This document shows positions 1 through 6,507 of a stretch of DNA of 15,829 nt, piece by piece. Under the pieces are notes generated by a model that had not been told where the DNA came from, did no database searches, and saw only the letters and a list, made by a program, of their open reading frames with translations. Source of the DNA: UBA1140 sp964573285 (GTDB lineage Bacteria > Campylobacterota > Campylobacteria > Campylobacterales > Sulfurovaceae). How positions within the stretch are numbered: position 1 is the stretch's first letter; every line of letters begins with the position of its first letter. The translations under genes and the position numbers were made by a program. Where the stretch lies: NCBI GenBank assembly GCA_964573285.1, contig CAZNJD010000073.1, positions 1 through 15,829 of the forward strand, in the 5' to 3' direction.

Positions 1-57
1 ATAATCCTCTTCTCTAATTTTGCTAAATGTCTGTATTCCTATTGGTAGTTTTTTCAT
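1..57 (-). CDS. AAA-ATPase-like / PD-(D/E)XK nuclease family protein, N-terminal fragment (cut by window edge)
   Basis: Only the first 19 codons are inside the window, reading MKKLPIGIQTFSKIREEDY on the minus strand. This opening (K-K-L-P-I-G-I-Q-x-F-x-K-I-R-E-E-x-Y) matches, from memory, the start of the large bacterial family with an N-terminal AAA-ATPase-like domain (PF09820) and a C-terminal PD-(D/E)XK nuclease-like domain (PF08011), usually about 500 residues and of unknown physiological role. The ATG at 57..55 is supported by a TAGGAA ribosome site at 65-70, seven bases upstream on that strand, and a TATAAT box at 94-99. The catalytic parts lie outside the window, so the assignment rests on the N-terminal signature alone. 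Confidence 0.7.
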   Translation of the reverse strand, partial: MKKLPIGIQTFSKIREEDY

Positions 58-93
58 TTTTTTATTCCTATTAATATAGTTACTTTGTAGTAT

Positions 94-99
94 ATTATA
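94..99 (-). promoter_or_regulatory. Probable -10 box for the left-edge AAA-ATPase-like gene
   Basis: The minus strand reads TATAAT here, 36 bases before the ATG at 57. There is no good -35 at the standard distance (a TTGAAA at 113-118 is only 13 bases away), but weak or absent -35 boxes are common in Campylobacterota sigma-70 promoters. Confidence 0.45.
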
Positions 100-109
100 T
101 TTTAAATAT

Positions 110-244
110 CTATTTCAATAATCTCTGCTCATCAACCAAAGAACCTTTAACAAGCTCTATTTTAATTTTGCCATCTTTAATTAATCGATACTCCTCATTA
201 CTAAATCCTCGTCTATTATACATCTTATCTCTTCGTATCTCCAT
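110..244 (-). pseudogene. Small minus-strand ORF of 44 codons, possible C-terminal remnant of a lost gene
   Basis: The minus strand encodes 44 residues beginning MEIRRDKMYNRRGF and ending VDEQRLLK, with a TAG at 110-112. The composition is charged and protein-like, unlike the surrounding AT-rich spacer. In frame it extends upstream only to a TAA at 257-259, and the ATG has no convincing ribosome site. A neighbouring frame upstream (about 250-333) also reads protein-like (a stretch FQISDLPAQF) without a start. The two together could be a frameshifted C-terminal remnant of a larger gene. I do not recognise a family. It could also be a real short gene or chance. Confidence 0.25.
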
Positions 245-379
245 CCACTCATTTTGTTATTAAATGAACTGCTAAACTGAGCAGGTAAATCTGAAATTTG
301 GAACTCTAATTTAGTTTTTAGTAAATGAAAGAGCTATATAGATAAAGCGTATCATTTTTTCACTTATGGAGAGGCTATA
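245..379. other. Gene-poor spacer upstream of mgtE
   Basis: Apart from the possible minus-strand remnant reading frame and a 19-base short repeat (266-284), I see no gene, RNA or hairpin here. It separates the minus-strand left-edge gene from the plus-strand mgtE promoter. Confidence 0.4.
266..284 (+). repeat. Short dispersed intergenic repeat, copy A
   Basis: The 19-mer GAACTGCTAAACTGAGCAG matches GAACTTCAAAACTGAGCAG at 3600-3618 at 17 of 19 positions. Both copies are in the same orientation and both lie in non-coding DNA flanking the metal-transport block. Two copies are too few to define a family. Confidence 0.3.
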
Positions 380-408
380 TTGATAATTTAATTTTCTTAA
401 GTTATAAT
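380..408 (+). promoter_or_regulatory. Sigma-70 promoter of the mgtE operon
   Basis: TTGATA at 380-385 and a perfect TATAAT at 403-408 are separated by exactly 17 bases, the clearest promoter in the window. Transcription should start near 414-416, leaving a leader of only about 17 bases before the ATG at 432, so there is no room for a Mg2+-sensing riboswitch. Confidence 0.8.
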
Positions 409-431
409 CCCATTTAAATTAGGAGGATATA

Positions 432-1760
432 ATGAATGAACTAAATAAATATCTAAACTCACATAATGAGAGCGAATTATACCCCTCGGATATTGCCAAA
501 ATATTAAGAAAACTTGATGAATATGAATTTTCTAAAGCTATTAAATTAATACCAAAAAATATTGTTGGTGATGTTGCATTAGAACTTCCTGATAGATATT
601 TTGATGATATTGTTGAATCACTTGAGGTAGATGAACTCATACATGCAGTAGGAGAGCTGGAGAGTGATGACCAAGTTGAGTTTATGCAAGAGTTGCATGA
701 GGTTGACGAAGACAAAGCATCTAAAGTATTTGAAAAGTTAGACAAAGAAGACCAACAAGAGATTACCATGCTTCAGAGTTATGATGAAGATGAAGCTGGT
801 GCATATATGCAAACAGAACTATTTACAGCTACAACTGATGAGATAGTTCAAAATGCTATTAAAAGATTTTCTAAACTCAAAAAAGCTAATGAGATAGAAA
901 ATGTACATACAATTTTTATTACAAACCACAAAAATATACTCCTATATTGTATTGATTTAGATGATATATTAACTTTTGATTTTTCTCTAACTTTTCAAGA
1001 AAACATCAAAGATAATAGTGAAATGTTTGAACCTATTAAAGCATATGATACAGAAGATATAAAAAGAGTAGTAAACTATTTTAAAGAATATGACCTATCT
1101 GTAATCCCAATAATTAATAAACAAGGTATATTATTGGGTCGTATAACTTCTGATGATATTTATGATATAATCAATGAACATGCTACCGAACAGATGTATA
1201 ATTTAGCAGGGGTTAATGATGATGCAGAAGAGGATGAAGAGGTTTTAAAAGCTGGTAAAACTAGAGCTACATGGCTAAGTATTAATCTAGTTACTGCGAT
1301 ACTTGCATCATTAGTTATTGGACTCTTTCAAGATACCATTAATAGTATGGTAGCTCTTGCTATTTTGATGCCAATAGTAGCTTCAATGGGTGGTAATGCA
1401 GGAACACAGACTTTAACAGTTGTTGTTCGGCAATTAGCATTAGGAGATATATCTCATAGCGACGCAACAAGAATTATCAAAAAAGAGGTGGCTATCTCTC
1501 TATTAAATGGTATTCTATTTGCTATAATTATGGGAATAATTGCCTCGGTTTGGTTCAATGAAGGTATGCTAGGCATTGTGATTGCACTTTCCATAATTGT
1601 TAATCTCTTTATGGCTGGTTTTTTCGGTGCGACTATCCCACTTTTGCTTAAAAAAATAGATATTGACCCAGCTATTGGTAGTACTGTTATCCTTACAACT
1701 ATTACAGATGTTGTAGGATTTTTTAGTTTTTTAGGTCTAGCGACCATAATTTTATTATAA
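432..1760 (+). CDS. mgtE: Magnesium transporter MgtE
   Basis: MgtE is a dimeric inner-membrane Mg2+ channel gated by cytoplasmic Mg2+. The 442-residue product has the standard layout and length. Residues 1-125 form the acidic helical MgtE_N domain. A CBS pair follows at about 126-250; the second CBS (198-247, ending ITSDDIYDI) is clear and the first is divergent. A plug-helix region then leads to five predicted membrane segments from about 278 to 442. Family signatures are PIVASMGGNAGTQ (314-326) and DPAIGSTVILTTITD (412-426); Asp426 sits where the pore Asp432 of the Thermus protein does. A perfect AGGAGG (421-426) lies five bases before the ATG. The next gene follows after 16 bases, so the two are probably co-transcribed. 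Confidence 0.95.
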   Translation: MNELNKYLNSHNESELYPSDIAKILRKLDEYEFSKAIKLIPKNIVGDVALELPDRYFDDIVESLEVDELIHAVGELESDDQVEFMQELHEVDEDKASKVFEKLDKEDQQEITMLQSYDEDEAGAYMQTELFTATTDEIVQNAIKRFSKLKKANEIENVHTIFITNHKNILLYCIDLDDILTFDFSLTFQENIKDNSEMFEPIKAYDTEDIKRVVNYFKEYDLSVIPIINKQGILLGRITSDDIYDIINEHATEQMYNLAGVNDDAEEDEEVLKAGKTRATWLSINLVTAILASLVIGLFQDTINSMVALAILMPIVASMGGNAGTQTLTVVVRQLALGDISHSDATRIIKKEVAISLLNGILFAIIMGIIASVWFNEGMLGIVIALSIIVNLFMAGFFGATIPLLLKKIDIDPAIGSTVILTTITDVVGFFSFLGLATIILL

Positions 1761-1776
1761 AGGTTTTTTAAATTAT

Positions 1777-2817
1777 ATGAGTTATCTGATACTGTTTTTT
1801 ATGTTATCGGTTGGTATTTCATTTTTATGCTCTGTTCTTGAATCTGTTCTCCTATCCACACAAATGTCTTTTGTCTCTTTGCTTGAAAAAGAGTCTCCTT
1901 CTACAGGAAAACTACTTCGCTCACACAAAGAGAATATCAATATATCTATTGCATCGGTACTTATTTTAAATACCATTGCTAATACTTTAGGGGCAGCAGC
2001 CGTCGGAGCTCAAGCTTCCAAACTATTTGGAGATGATGCAGTAATGTATGTCTCTGTTATACTTACTTTTGCTATTTTATATATATCAGAGATTATTCCA
2101 AAAACTATTGGAGCTATATATTGGAAACAGTTAGCAACTATTTCTGCCCATATTATTAAATTTTTTATATTTATTACATATCCTATTATACTAACTACTC
2201 TATTTATTACAAATAAAATTTCAAGTGGTAATGAAGATGTCACAACAACCAAAGATGAGTTATTAGAGAGTATGCTTATGAGTGAAGATGAGGGCGTGAT
2301 AGATGAAAAAGAGTCAGACTATATAGAAAATGTACTAAAACTTGATGAAGTAAAAGTACTAGATATATTAACTCCAAGGTCTGTAGTTTTTGCATTAGAA
2401 GAGCATTTAAGTATTAAAGAAGTTCTTGATACACAAGAAGAGATATTTAATTTCTCTCGAATTCCAATATACAATGAGACTATAGATAATGTAACTGGTA
2501 TCATTCTAACTAAACATCTATTCAAAGAGTCATTAAAAGATAATTTAGCTACGCTATCTAGTATAAAAAAAGATATTTTTAGTATTAATGAAAATATACC
2601 CGTATCGAAAGCTTTAGACCTATTCATCTCTAAAAAAGAGCATATGTTTCTAGTAATTGATGGTTATGACCAAACAGAAGGGATTGTTACATTAGAAGAT
2701 TGTGTAGAGACTATATTGGGTATAGAGATTGTTGATGAGAGTGATAAAAATGATGATATGAGAGAGTTAGCTAAACGGCTTATGAAGCAGAGGCGACGGG
2801 ATAGAGGCTTTGCATAA
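1777..2817 (+). CDS. CNNM transmembrane domain and CBS pair protein (CorC/MpfA-type Mg2+ exporter family)
   Basis: Proteins of this family sit in the inner membrane and are linked to Mg2+ (sometimes Co2+) efflux; many are annotated as hemolysins or UPF0053. The 346-residue product has a CNNM (DUF21) domain at about 1-145 with membrane segments near 4-26, 55-77, 88-104 and 121-145. It carries the conserved Glu22 (S-V-L-E-S-V-L-L-S) and SEIIPK motif (104-109). An acidic linker precedes a CBS pair (about 195-318) with TPRS (199-202), RIPIYN (228-233) and GIVTLEDCVETILG (302-315). It ends in a basic tail about 28 residues later, so the C-terminal CorC_HlyC domain of longer relatives is absent. 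The ATG has only a weak AAAGG 13 bases away, suggesting coupling to mgtE. Direction of transport is inferred from the family. Confidence 0.85.
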   Translation: MSYLILFFMLSVGISFLCSVLESVLLSTQMSFVSLLEKESPSTGKLLRSHKENINISIASVLILNTIANTLGAAAVGAQASKLFGDDAVMYVSVILTFAILYISEIIPKTIGAIYWKQLATISAHIIKFFIFITYPIILTTLFITNKISSGNEDVTTTKDELLESMLMSEDEGVIDEKESDYIENVLKLDEVKVLDILTPRSVVFALEEHLSIKEVLDTQEEIFNFSRIPIYNETIDNVTGIILTKHLFKESLKDNLATLSSIKKDIFSINENIPVSKALDLFISKKEHMFLVIDGYDQTEGIVTLEDCVETILGIEIVDESDKNDDMRELAKRLMKQRRRDRGFA

Positions 2818-2850
2818 TTTTTAAAATTTAGTTACTAATAATCTTTATTT

Positions 2851-2859
2851 TGCTAAAAT
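2851..2859 (+). promoter_or_regulatory. Extended -10 promoter of the CbiM-like gene
   Basis: TGCTAAAAT is an extended -10 element (TGnTAAAAT) preceded by a T-rich run, the usual Campylobacterota form. A start near 2865 gives a leader of about 35 bases, too short for a cobalamin or NiCo riboswitch. The gene therefore probably has its own promoter, separate from the mgtE operon 34 bases upstream. Confidence 0.6.
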
Positions 2860-2900
2860 CCCGAATAATTATCTACTTTTAAATAAAAAAAGGACAAAAC

Positions 2901-3584
2901 ATGCATATAGAAGCAGGTGTCGTGCAAGGTGCGAAAATGGTATTGAGTTATACTACAGCAGTAGGTGTTGTAGGTGTTGGAGCTAAATTAGCTTGGGAAA
3001 ATATAAGAGATAACGGTATTATCTCTTTAGTATTAAAAGCTCTATTAGCTACTATAATAGTATTTTGTTGTTTTGAGGTTCTGCCACACTATCCTGTAGG
3101 AGTTAGTGAGGTTCATCTAATTTTAGGAACAACAATATTTTTAATCTTTGGAATTGCTCCAGCAATGATAGGTTTAGCTTTAGGGCTTTTAATTCAAGGA
3201 CTCTTTTTTGCTCAATTTGATTTACCTCAATATGGTATTAATGTAACTACTCTTTTAGCTAGTATGTTAATTTTATATGGTGCTAGTAGCAAGATTATTC
3301 CTCAAAATATAGCTTATAAAGATATTAGTTACTCTCAAATGTTAAAAATGTCTATAGTTTGGGAAGGTACTATTGTTAGCTGGGTTGCCTTTTGGGCATT
3401 TTATGGACAAGGTTTTAGTGCCGAAAATTTACATAATGTAGCTATCTTTGGTAGTTCATATATGTTAGTAGTAATTATTGAACCTTTAGTTGATTTGGCT
3501 GTATTATCAGCTGTTAAAGCATTTAATAGTAGTAGTTGCAATATCTTATTTGATAAGAGGTTAAATAACTGTAAAGGCAACTAA
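2901..3584 (+). CDS. CbiM-like energy-coupling factor transporter component (Co2+/Ni2+ uptake)
   Basis: CbiM proteins are the substrate-binding membrane components of Co2+/Ni2+ ECF transporters; the metal is held by the N-terminal Met-His motif and further histidines. The 227-residue product starts MHIEAG, keeping His2. It has about six or seven hydrophobic segments and the family core at about 62-118: P-x-x-P-V-G-V-S-E-V-H (His72), then GLALGLLIQG, then YGINV. Length fits the family (about 200-230). The final 20 residues (SSCNILFDKRLNNCKGN) are unlike the family and poorly conserved in character. An AAGGA at 2890-2894 sits six bases before the ATG. No CbiN, CbiQ or CbiO partner lies nearby. 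An orphan, solitary CbiM type exists in proteobacteria; whether it transports alone here is unknown. Metal identity is inferred. Confidence 0.8.
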   Translation: MHIEAGVVQGAKMVLSYTTAVGVVGVGAKLAWENIRDNGIISLVLKALLATIIVFCCFEVLPHYPVGVSEVHLILGTTIFLIFGIAPAMIGLALGLLIQGLFFAQFDLPQYGINVTTLLASMLILYGASSKIIPQNIAYKDISYSQMLKMSIVWEGTIVSWVAFWAFYGQGFSAENLHNVAIFGSSYMLVVIIEPLVDLAVLSAVKAFNSSSCNILFDKRLNNCKGN

Positions 3585-3599
3585 CTATTACTCTCAAGC

Positions 3600-3618
3600 G
3601 AACTTCAAAACTGAGCAG
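3600..3618 (+). repeat. Short dispersed intergenic repeat, copy B
   Basis: GAACTTCAAAACTGAGCAG, 17 of 19 identical to copy A at 266-284, placed 15 bases after the CbiM-like stop codon. The similarity fades quickly on both sides (the next bases, ATAAA and GTAAA, still resemble each other). Confidence 0.3.
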
Positions 3619-3669
3619 ATAAAAATCAAAAAATGTTTAAGTTGTCACTATAAGAGAGATTTTTGAATA

Positions 3670-3698
3670 AAAAGAGAAGTCCAAAATCTTTCTCTTTT
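3670..3698. terminator. Possible bidirectional terminator between the CbiM-like gene and the FadL-family gene
   Basis: AAAAGAGAA (3670-3678) pairs perfectly with TTCTCTTTT (3690-3698) across an 11-base loop. T-rich DNA follows on the plus strand (3698-3710), and a T5 run with more T-rich sequence follows on the minus strand. It lies between two convergent genes, where shared terminators are expected. The stem is A/T-dominated and therefore weak. Confidence 0.45.
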
Positions 3699-3754
3699 AA
3701 TTCTTTCTTTTCAACACTTTCTCTCTTGATGTACTCAATTTTATAAACAGTATA

Positions 3755-4990
3755 TCAGAAGTTATAACTTATACCTGCTGTGAGTAGGTCTGCACCACCA
3801 CCAGAGAATTTACCTATAATGCCATTAGCATTCTCTCCTGCTTTGAGAGTGAAACTATCTTTTTGGTCATGTAGATATGCTATACCCCATGATACACTAT
3901 CGTTATATTTGATACGAACTCCAGCAGAGAGTATATTAGCATCACTATCAGGTAACTCATAGCTAACATATTTTTTAGGGATTGGTGTCTCATCTTTGGA
4001 ATAAGCCAACATATAGGTTATATTATTATTTTTGATAGTTGCACCTAATCTATAACTATTGCTATCTTCCCATTTTTTGACTTTTGGATTATCAAATGGC
4101 TCTATCAATGGGGCTTGTATAGTCGAACCATAATTAAAGTCCAAACTCTTATATTTTGACCAATAAGTTCTCTCATAGTTAAACTCTAGTGTATATTTAT
4201 TTTGCCAAGTTTTACTAATAGCCAAATTAAGAGCCGCAGGAAGAGGAATTGTTACATCTGTACTATACTGTTTACCTACACCACCAATATATAGATTGGC
4301 ATCTCCTTCTTCTTTGAGGTTAATATTAGAACGATATGTAACGGCTAAATTAATATCGGGTGTTGGTTTATAAGTTGAGGCTAAATTATACCCATACTCC
4401 ACACTATTGCCCTTCATTTCTCTTTGGATTGGCATTCCTACTTGATTACCATTACTATAAACTTCTCCTTCTGAATAGATAGCCCTTACTCCTCCACCCA
4501 AAGCAAAATTATCAGATACTTTATATGATAATACAGGATTAAACTCTATTACTTTTAGTGTAAACTCTTCGGCAAAAAGTTTTTGATAAGGTGATTTCCA
4601 TCTTTTGGTAAGTCCTCCTGGTACAGTTAAACTAGCACCATATCTGATATTTCCCATAGGATTAGAGACAAAGTGAAGATAAGGAAGAGTGAGATTTTCT
4701 ACCTCAGAGTTTCCATTAGCAGAATATATATCTGTAGCTGATAAGGCTTGTTGCCCTTTGAACTCGTTTTTAGGTAAATGAGCTAGTGTCAAACCAACTT
4801 CCATCATTTGCTTATTGGAATTCAAAAAAGCCATATTAGCAGGGTTGAAATAGGCTGTATCAGCCCCATTAGTATGGGCTACATAAGTAGCACCTAAGGC
4901 AATAGAATTTAATGATTGTTCAGGAACTTTATATGCACCTGCCATTATTAAAGAGCTTGTTAGAACGCTTAGTATTATTATCTTTTTCAT
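3755..4990 (-). CDS. FadL/OmpP1/TodX-family outer-membrane transport protein
   Basis: FadL-type proteins are 14-strand outer-membrane barrels with an N-terminal plug that admit long-chain fatty acids or other hydrophobic molecules. The 411-residue product has a Sec signal peptide (cleavage after about residue 17, ...LIMA|GAYKVPEQ). The plug signature follows: S-L-N-S-I-A-L-G-A, then GADTAYFNPANMAFL (42-56). The rest alternates in beta-strand fashion and ends in the outer-membrane signature aromatic residue (GISYNF). Length is typical. Its AGGAGAG ribosome site (4995-5001) overlaps the TAG of the upstream hydrolase gene, and only nine bases separate the genes, so translation is probably coupled. 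The hydrolase partner suggests uptake of lipid hydrolysis products, but the actual substrate cannot be read from sequence; hydrocarbons or aromatics are equally possible. Confidence 0.92.
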   Translation of the reverse strand: MKKIIILSVLTSSLIMAGAYKVPEQSLNSIALGATYVAHTNGADTAYFNPANMAFLNSNKQMMEVGLTLAHLPKNEFKGQQALSATDIYSANGNSEVENLTLPYLHFVSNPMGNIRYGASLTVPGGLTKRWKSPYQKLFAEEFTLKVIEFNPVLSYKVSDNFALGGGVRAIYSEGEVYSNGNQVGMPIQREMKGNSVEYGYNLASTYKPTPDINLAVTYRSNINLKEEGDANLYIGGVGKQYSTDVTIPLPAALNLAISKTWQNKYTLEFNYERTYWSKYKSLDFNYGSTIQAPLIEPFDNPKVKKWEDSNSYRLGATIKNNNITYMLAYSKDETPIPKKYVSYELPDSDANILSAGVRIKYNDSVSWGIAYLHDQKDSFTLKAGENANGIIGKFSGGGADLLTAGISYNF

Positions 4991-4999
4991 TATACTCTC

Positions 5000-6247
5000 C
5001 TAATATCCCATTGTTGCTTTTCTGATACCAGAAAATATCTGCGTAGTTACACCATAAGCTAGAGAACCACAATCCCCATGTGTTACATTATGGTCTAATC
5101 CGAGTGTTGACTCTACAGGTATTAATGCTACATCAATTGCACCCATTGCTTTCATAGTTTTTTCTGTAATTTGAGAAATAACAAAGGGTATAACATCATC
5201 ACCTTGACATTGAACTAATCTTACAGGAGTCTGTGGAACCCAAGCATGAACAGAGTTCTCTATCATTGCTTTTCTAAACCAAAAGTTACTATCAGCAAAA
5301 AAGTTACCCACAAAGGTTGGATTAAATAGACCACTCTCTCCTGTAGTATCATAAGATAATTCTGGGTCAATCAAATCTCTAGCTCGTGAGCCATCAATTA
5401 GTACAGGTAGCTTAGAAGCGTAAGGTTCATTAATAATAGTTGATAACTTTTTATCATAAGCTTTCCCATAAGCATAACCTACATCAGCCATAAATGATGG
5501 AACAGAGAGTTTGGGTTGAGAAAAAACACCAAAAGCAGTTTTATTTAAATCATAAGGACCAGCCATCGGTGCAGTCATAGTTACAGTAAGCTCACCATCA
5601 GACTCTATCTTTTGAAGTGTAGCCATTGCTGCATATCCACCTTCACTATATCCTGTTAGAAAAAGTTGATTATTGAGTTTAATACTATTTTCACTTGCAA
5701 ATACTTTAACAGCTTTGATAAAATCAATAGTGCTATTTGCTAATGATTTTTTAAGTATAAATGGATGATAATGTTTTTGATATGAGTCCCCAAATCCAAT
5801 ATAGTCAGGTTGAAGAGTCGCAAATCCACCAAGTGCTGATAAAATAATAGATGAACCATCAGGAGTACCATTATTACTAGCTATGACAGATGGTGCATCA
5901 GCATTAGCAAATATAGTACCATGGTCATCACTAACCATAGATAAACCTATCTGCCTTATAGCATCAGGCATACCAGTAGGTATCACAAATAGTCCTGAAG
6001 CCTCTACCTCATTACCTTTTTCATCAGTTGTTGTATATGGAATTTTATAAGCTTTGTATCCAAATACCGTTGTATTTTCATCAGCAAACCCTTCTGAAAT
6101 AAGTGTCTGTTTCATTCTAGTTGCAGAAAAATCTACAACAATCGTACCACCTTTTACACTCTCGTTAGATGGTTGGTCTAAGTTGCCACAACCCAAAATC
6201 AAAAGAAAGGGGGCTACTAACGCTACACTTTTTACTATACTTCTCAT
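5000..6247 (-). CDS. Lipoprotein alpha/beta hydrolase (lipase/esterase-like)
   Basis: The 415-residue product starts with a lipoprotein signal peptide: MRSIVK, a hydrophobic core, and lipobox ILGC with Cys20 as the acylated residue; Gly21-Asn22 follow, so outer-membrane sorting is likely. The hydrolase fold shows a nucleophile elbow GYSEGG with Ser201, an Asp350/Asp351 in QGDDVIPF as the probable acid, and His386 or His390 near the C-terminus (LDHNVTH). An oxyanion-type segment LGGFATLQPDYIGFGDS lies at 139-155. Cys347 and Cys393 could form a disulfide. The arrangement resembles secretory lipase/prolyl-oligopeptidase-like hydrolases with a cap region between about 210 and 340. AGGAGAG (6251-6257) precedes the ATG. 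It is the first gene of an operon with the FadL-family porin. Ester substrate specificity is not determinable. Confidence 0.85.
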   Translation of the reverse strand: MRSIVKSVALVAPFLLILGCGNLDQPSNESVKGGTIVVDFSATRMKQTLISEGFADENTTVFGYKAYKIPYTTTDEKGNEVEASGLFVIPTGMPDAIRQIGLSMVSDDHGTIFANADAPSVIASNNGTPDGSSIILSALGGFATLQPDYIGFGDSYQKHYHPFILKKSLANSTIDFIKAVKVFASENSIKLNNQLFLTGYSEGGYAAMATLQKIESDGELTVTMTAPMAGPYDLNKTAFGVFSQPKLSVPSFMADVGYAYGKAYDKKLSTIINEPYASKLPVLIDGSRARDLIDPELSYDTTGESGLFNPTFVGNFFADSNFWFRKAMIENSVHAWVPQTPVRLVQCQGDDVIPFVISQITEKTMKAMGAIDVALIPVESTLGLDHNVTHGDCGSLAYGVTTQIFSGIRKATMGY

Positions 6248-6262
6248 ATTCTCTCCTTATAG

Positions 6263-6282
6263 TGTGAGTTTTTTAACCCACA
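6263..6282 (-). promoter_or_regulatory. Hairpin directly upstream of the hydrolase ribosome site
   Basis: On the minus strand TGTGGGTT and AACTCACA form an eight-pair stem (seven Watson-Crick, one G-U) around a four-base AAAA loop. It ends five bases before AAGGAGAG. The G-U pair becomes an A-C mismatch on the plus strand, so the structure favours minus-strand RNA. There is no following U-run, so it is not an ordinary terminator; it may influence ribosome access or mRNA stability. Confidence 0.45.
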
Positions 6283-6291
6283 AAAAATAGT

Positions 6292-6333
6292 TTAATTACA
6301 TCTATACCCAAATATCCAATCTATTTTTCTCAA
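6292..6333 (-). CDS. Possible 13-codon leader peptide upstream of the hydrolase/FadL operon
   Basis: AGGAGGTG at 6337-6344 (minus strand) is an almost ideal match to the 16S anti-Shine-Dalgarno. Five bases after AGGAGG a TTG starts a 13-codon frame, MRKIDWIFGYRCN in outline, ending in TAA at 6292-6294. It lies wholly in the predicted leader RNA of the operon, about 28 bases downstream of the predicted transcription start and just before the hairpin at 6263-6282. The TTG start is uncommon and the peptide shows no codon runs of the classical attenuator kind. The ribosome site is the main evidence; the peptide itself may not be functional. Confidence 0.3.
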   Translation of the reverse strand: MRKIDWIFGYRCN

Positions 6334-6367
6334 TTACACCTCCTAAAAAGTAATTAGAATTTATTTT

Positions 6368-6397
6368 TTTATATTAGTTTAGCGTAATGTAAATCAA
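6368..6397 (-). promoter_or_regulatory. Probable promoter of the hydrolase/FadL operon
   Basis: On the minus strand TTGATT (6392-6397) and TATAAA (6368-6373) are separated by 18 bases. Transcription would start near 6361, giving a leader of about 114 bases that contains the mini-ORF and the hairpin. The intergenic region is so AT-rich that other -10-like boxes exist. Confidence 0.5.
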
Positions 6398-6507
6398 TCT
6401 TAGTTGAAGAAAATCTTTCTAAATCCAAAACTCTTACTACTTTAAAGTGAAGTAGAAAAGTTAAAATTAAATAAAAATAAATTTTAAACTTTAGTAAAAA
6501 TAAAAAA

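Noticed and set aside
419..769. Minus-strand ORF of 116 codons over the start of mgtE
   Set aside because: It is antisense to a confidently identified gene, is serine-rich in the manner of complementary-strand frames, and has no ribosome site.
1454..2627. Several minus-strand ORFs (64-102 codons) within mgtE and the CNNM gene
   Set aside because: All are complementary shadows of coding sequence with recognised motifs; none has a start signal or protein-family resemblance.
6054..6290. Plus-strand ORF of 78 codons over the hydrolase 5' end
   Set aside because: Antisense to the lipoprotein signal and N-terminal region; no ribosome site. Its end overlaps the leader hairpin only by position.
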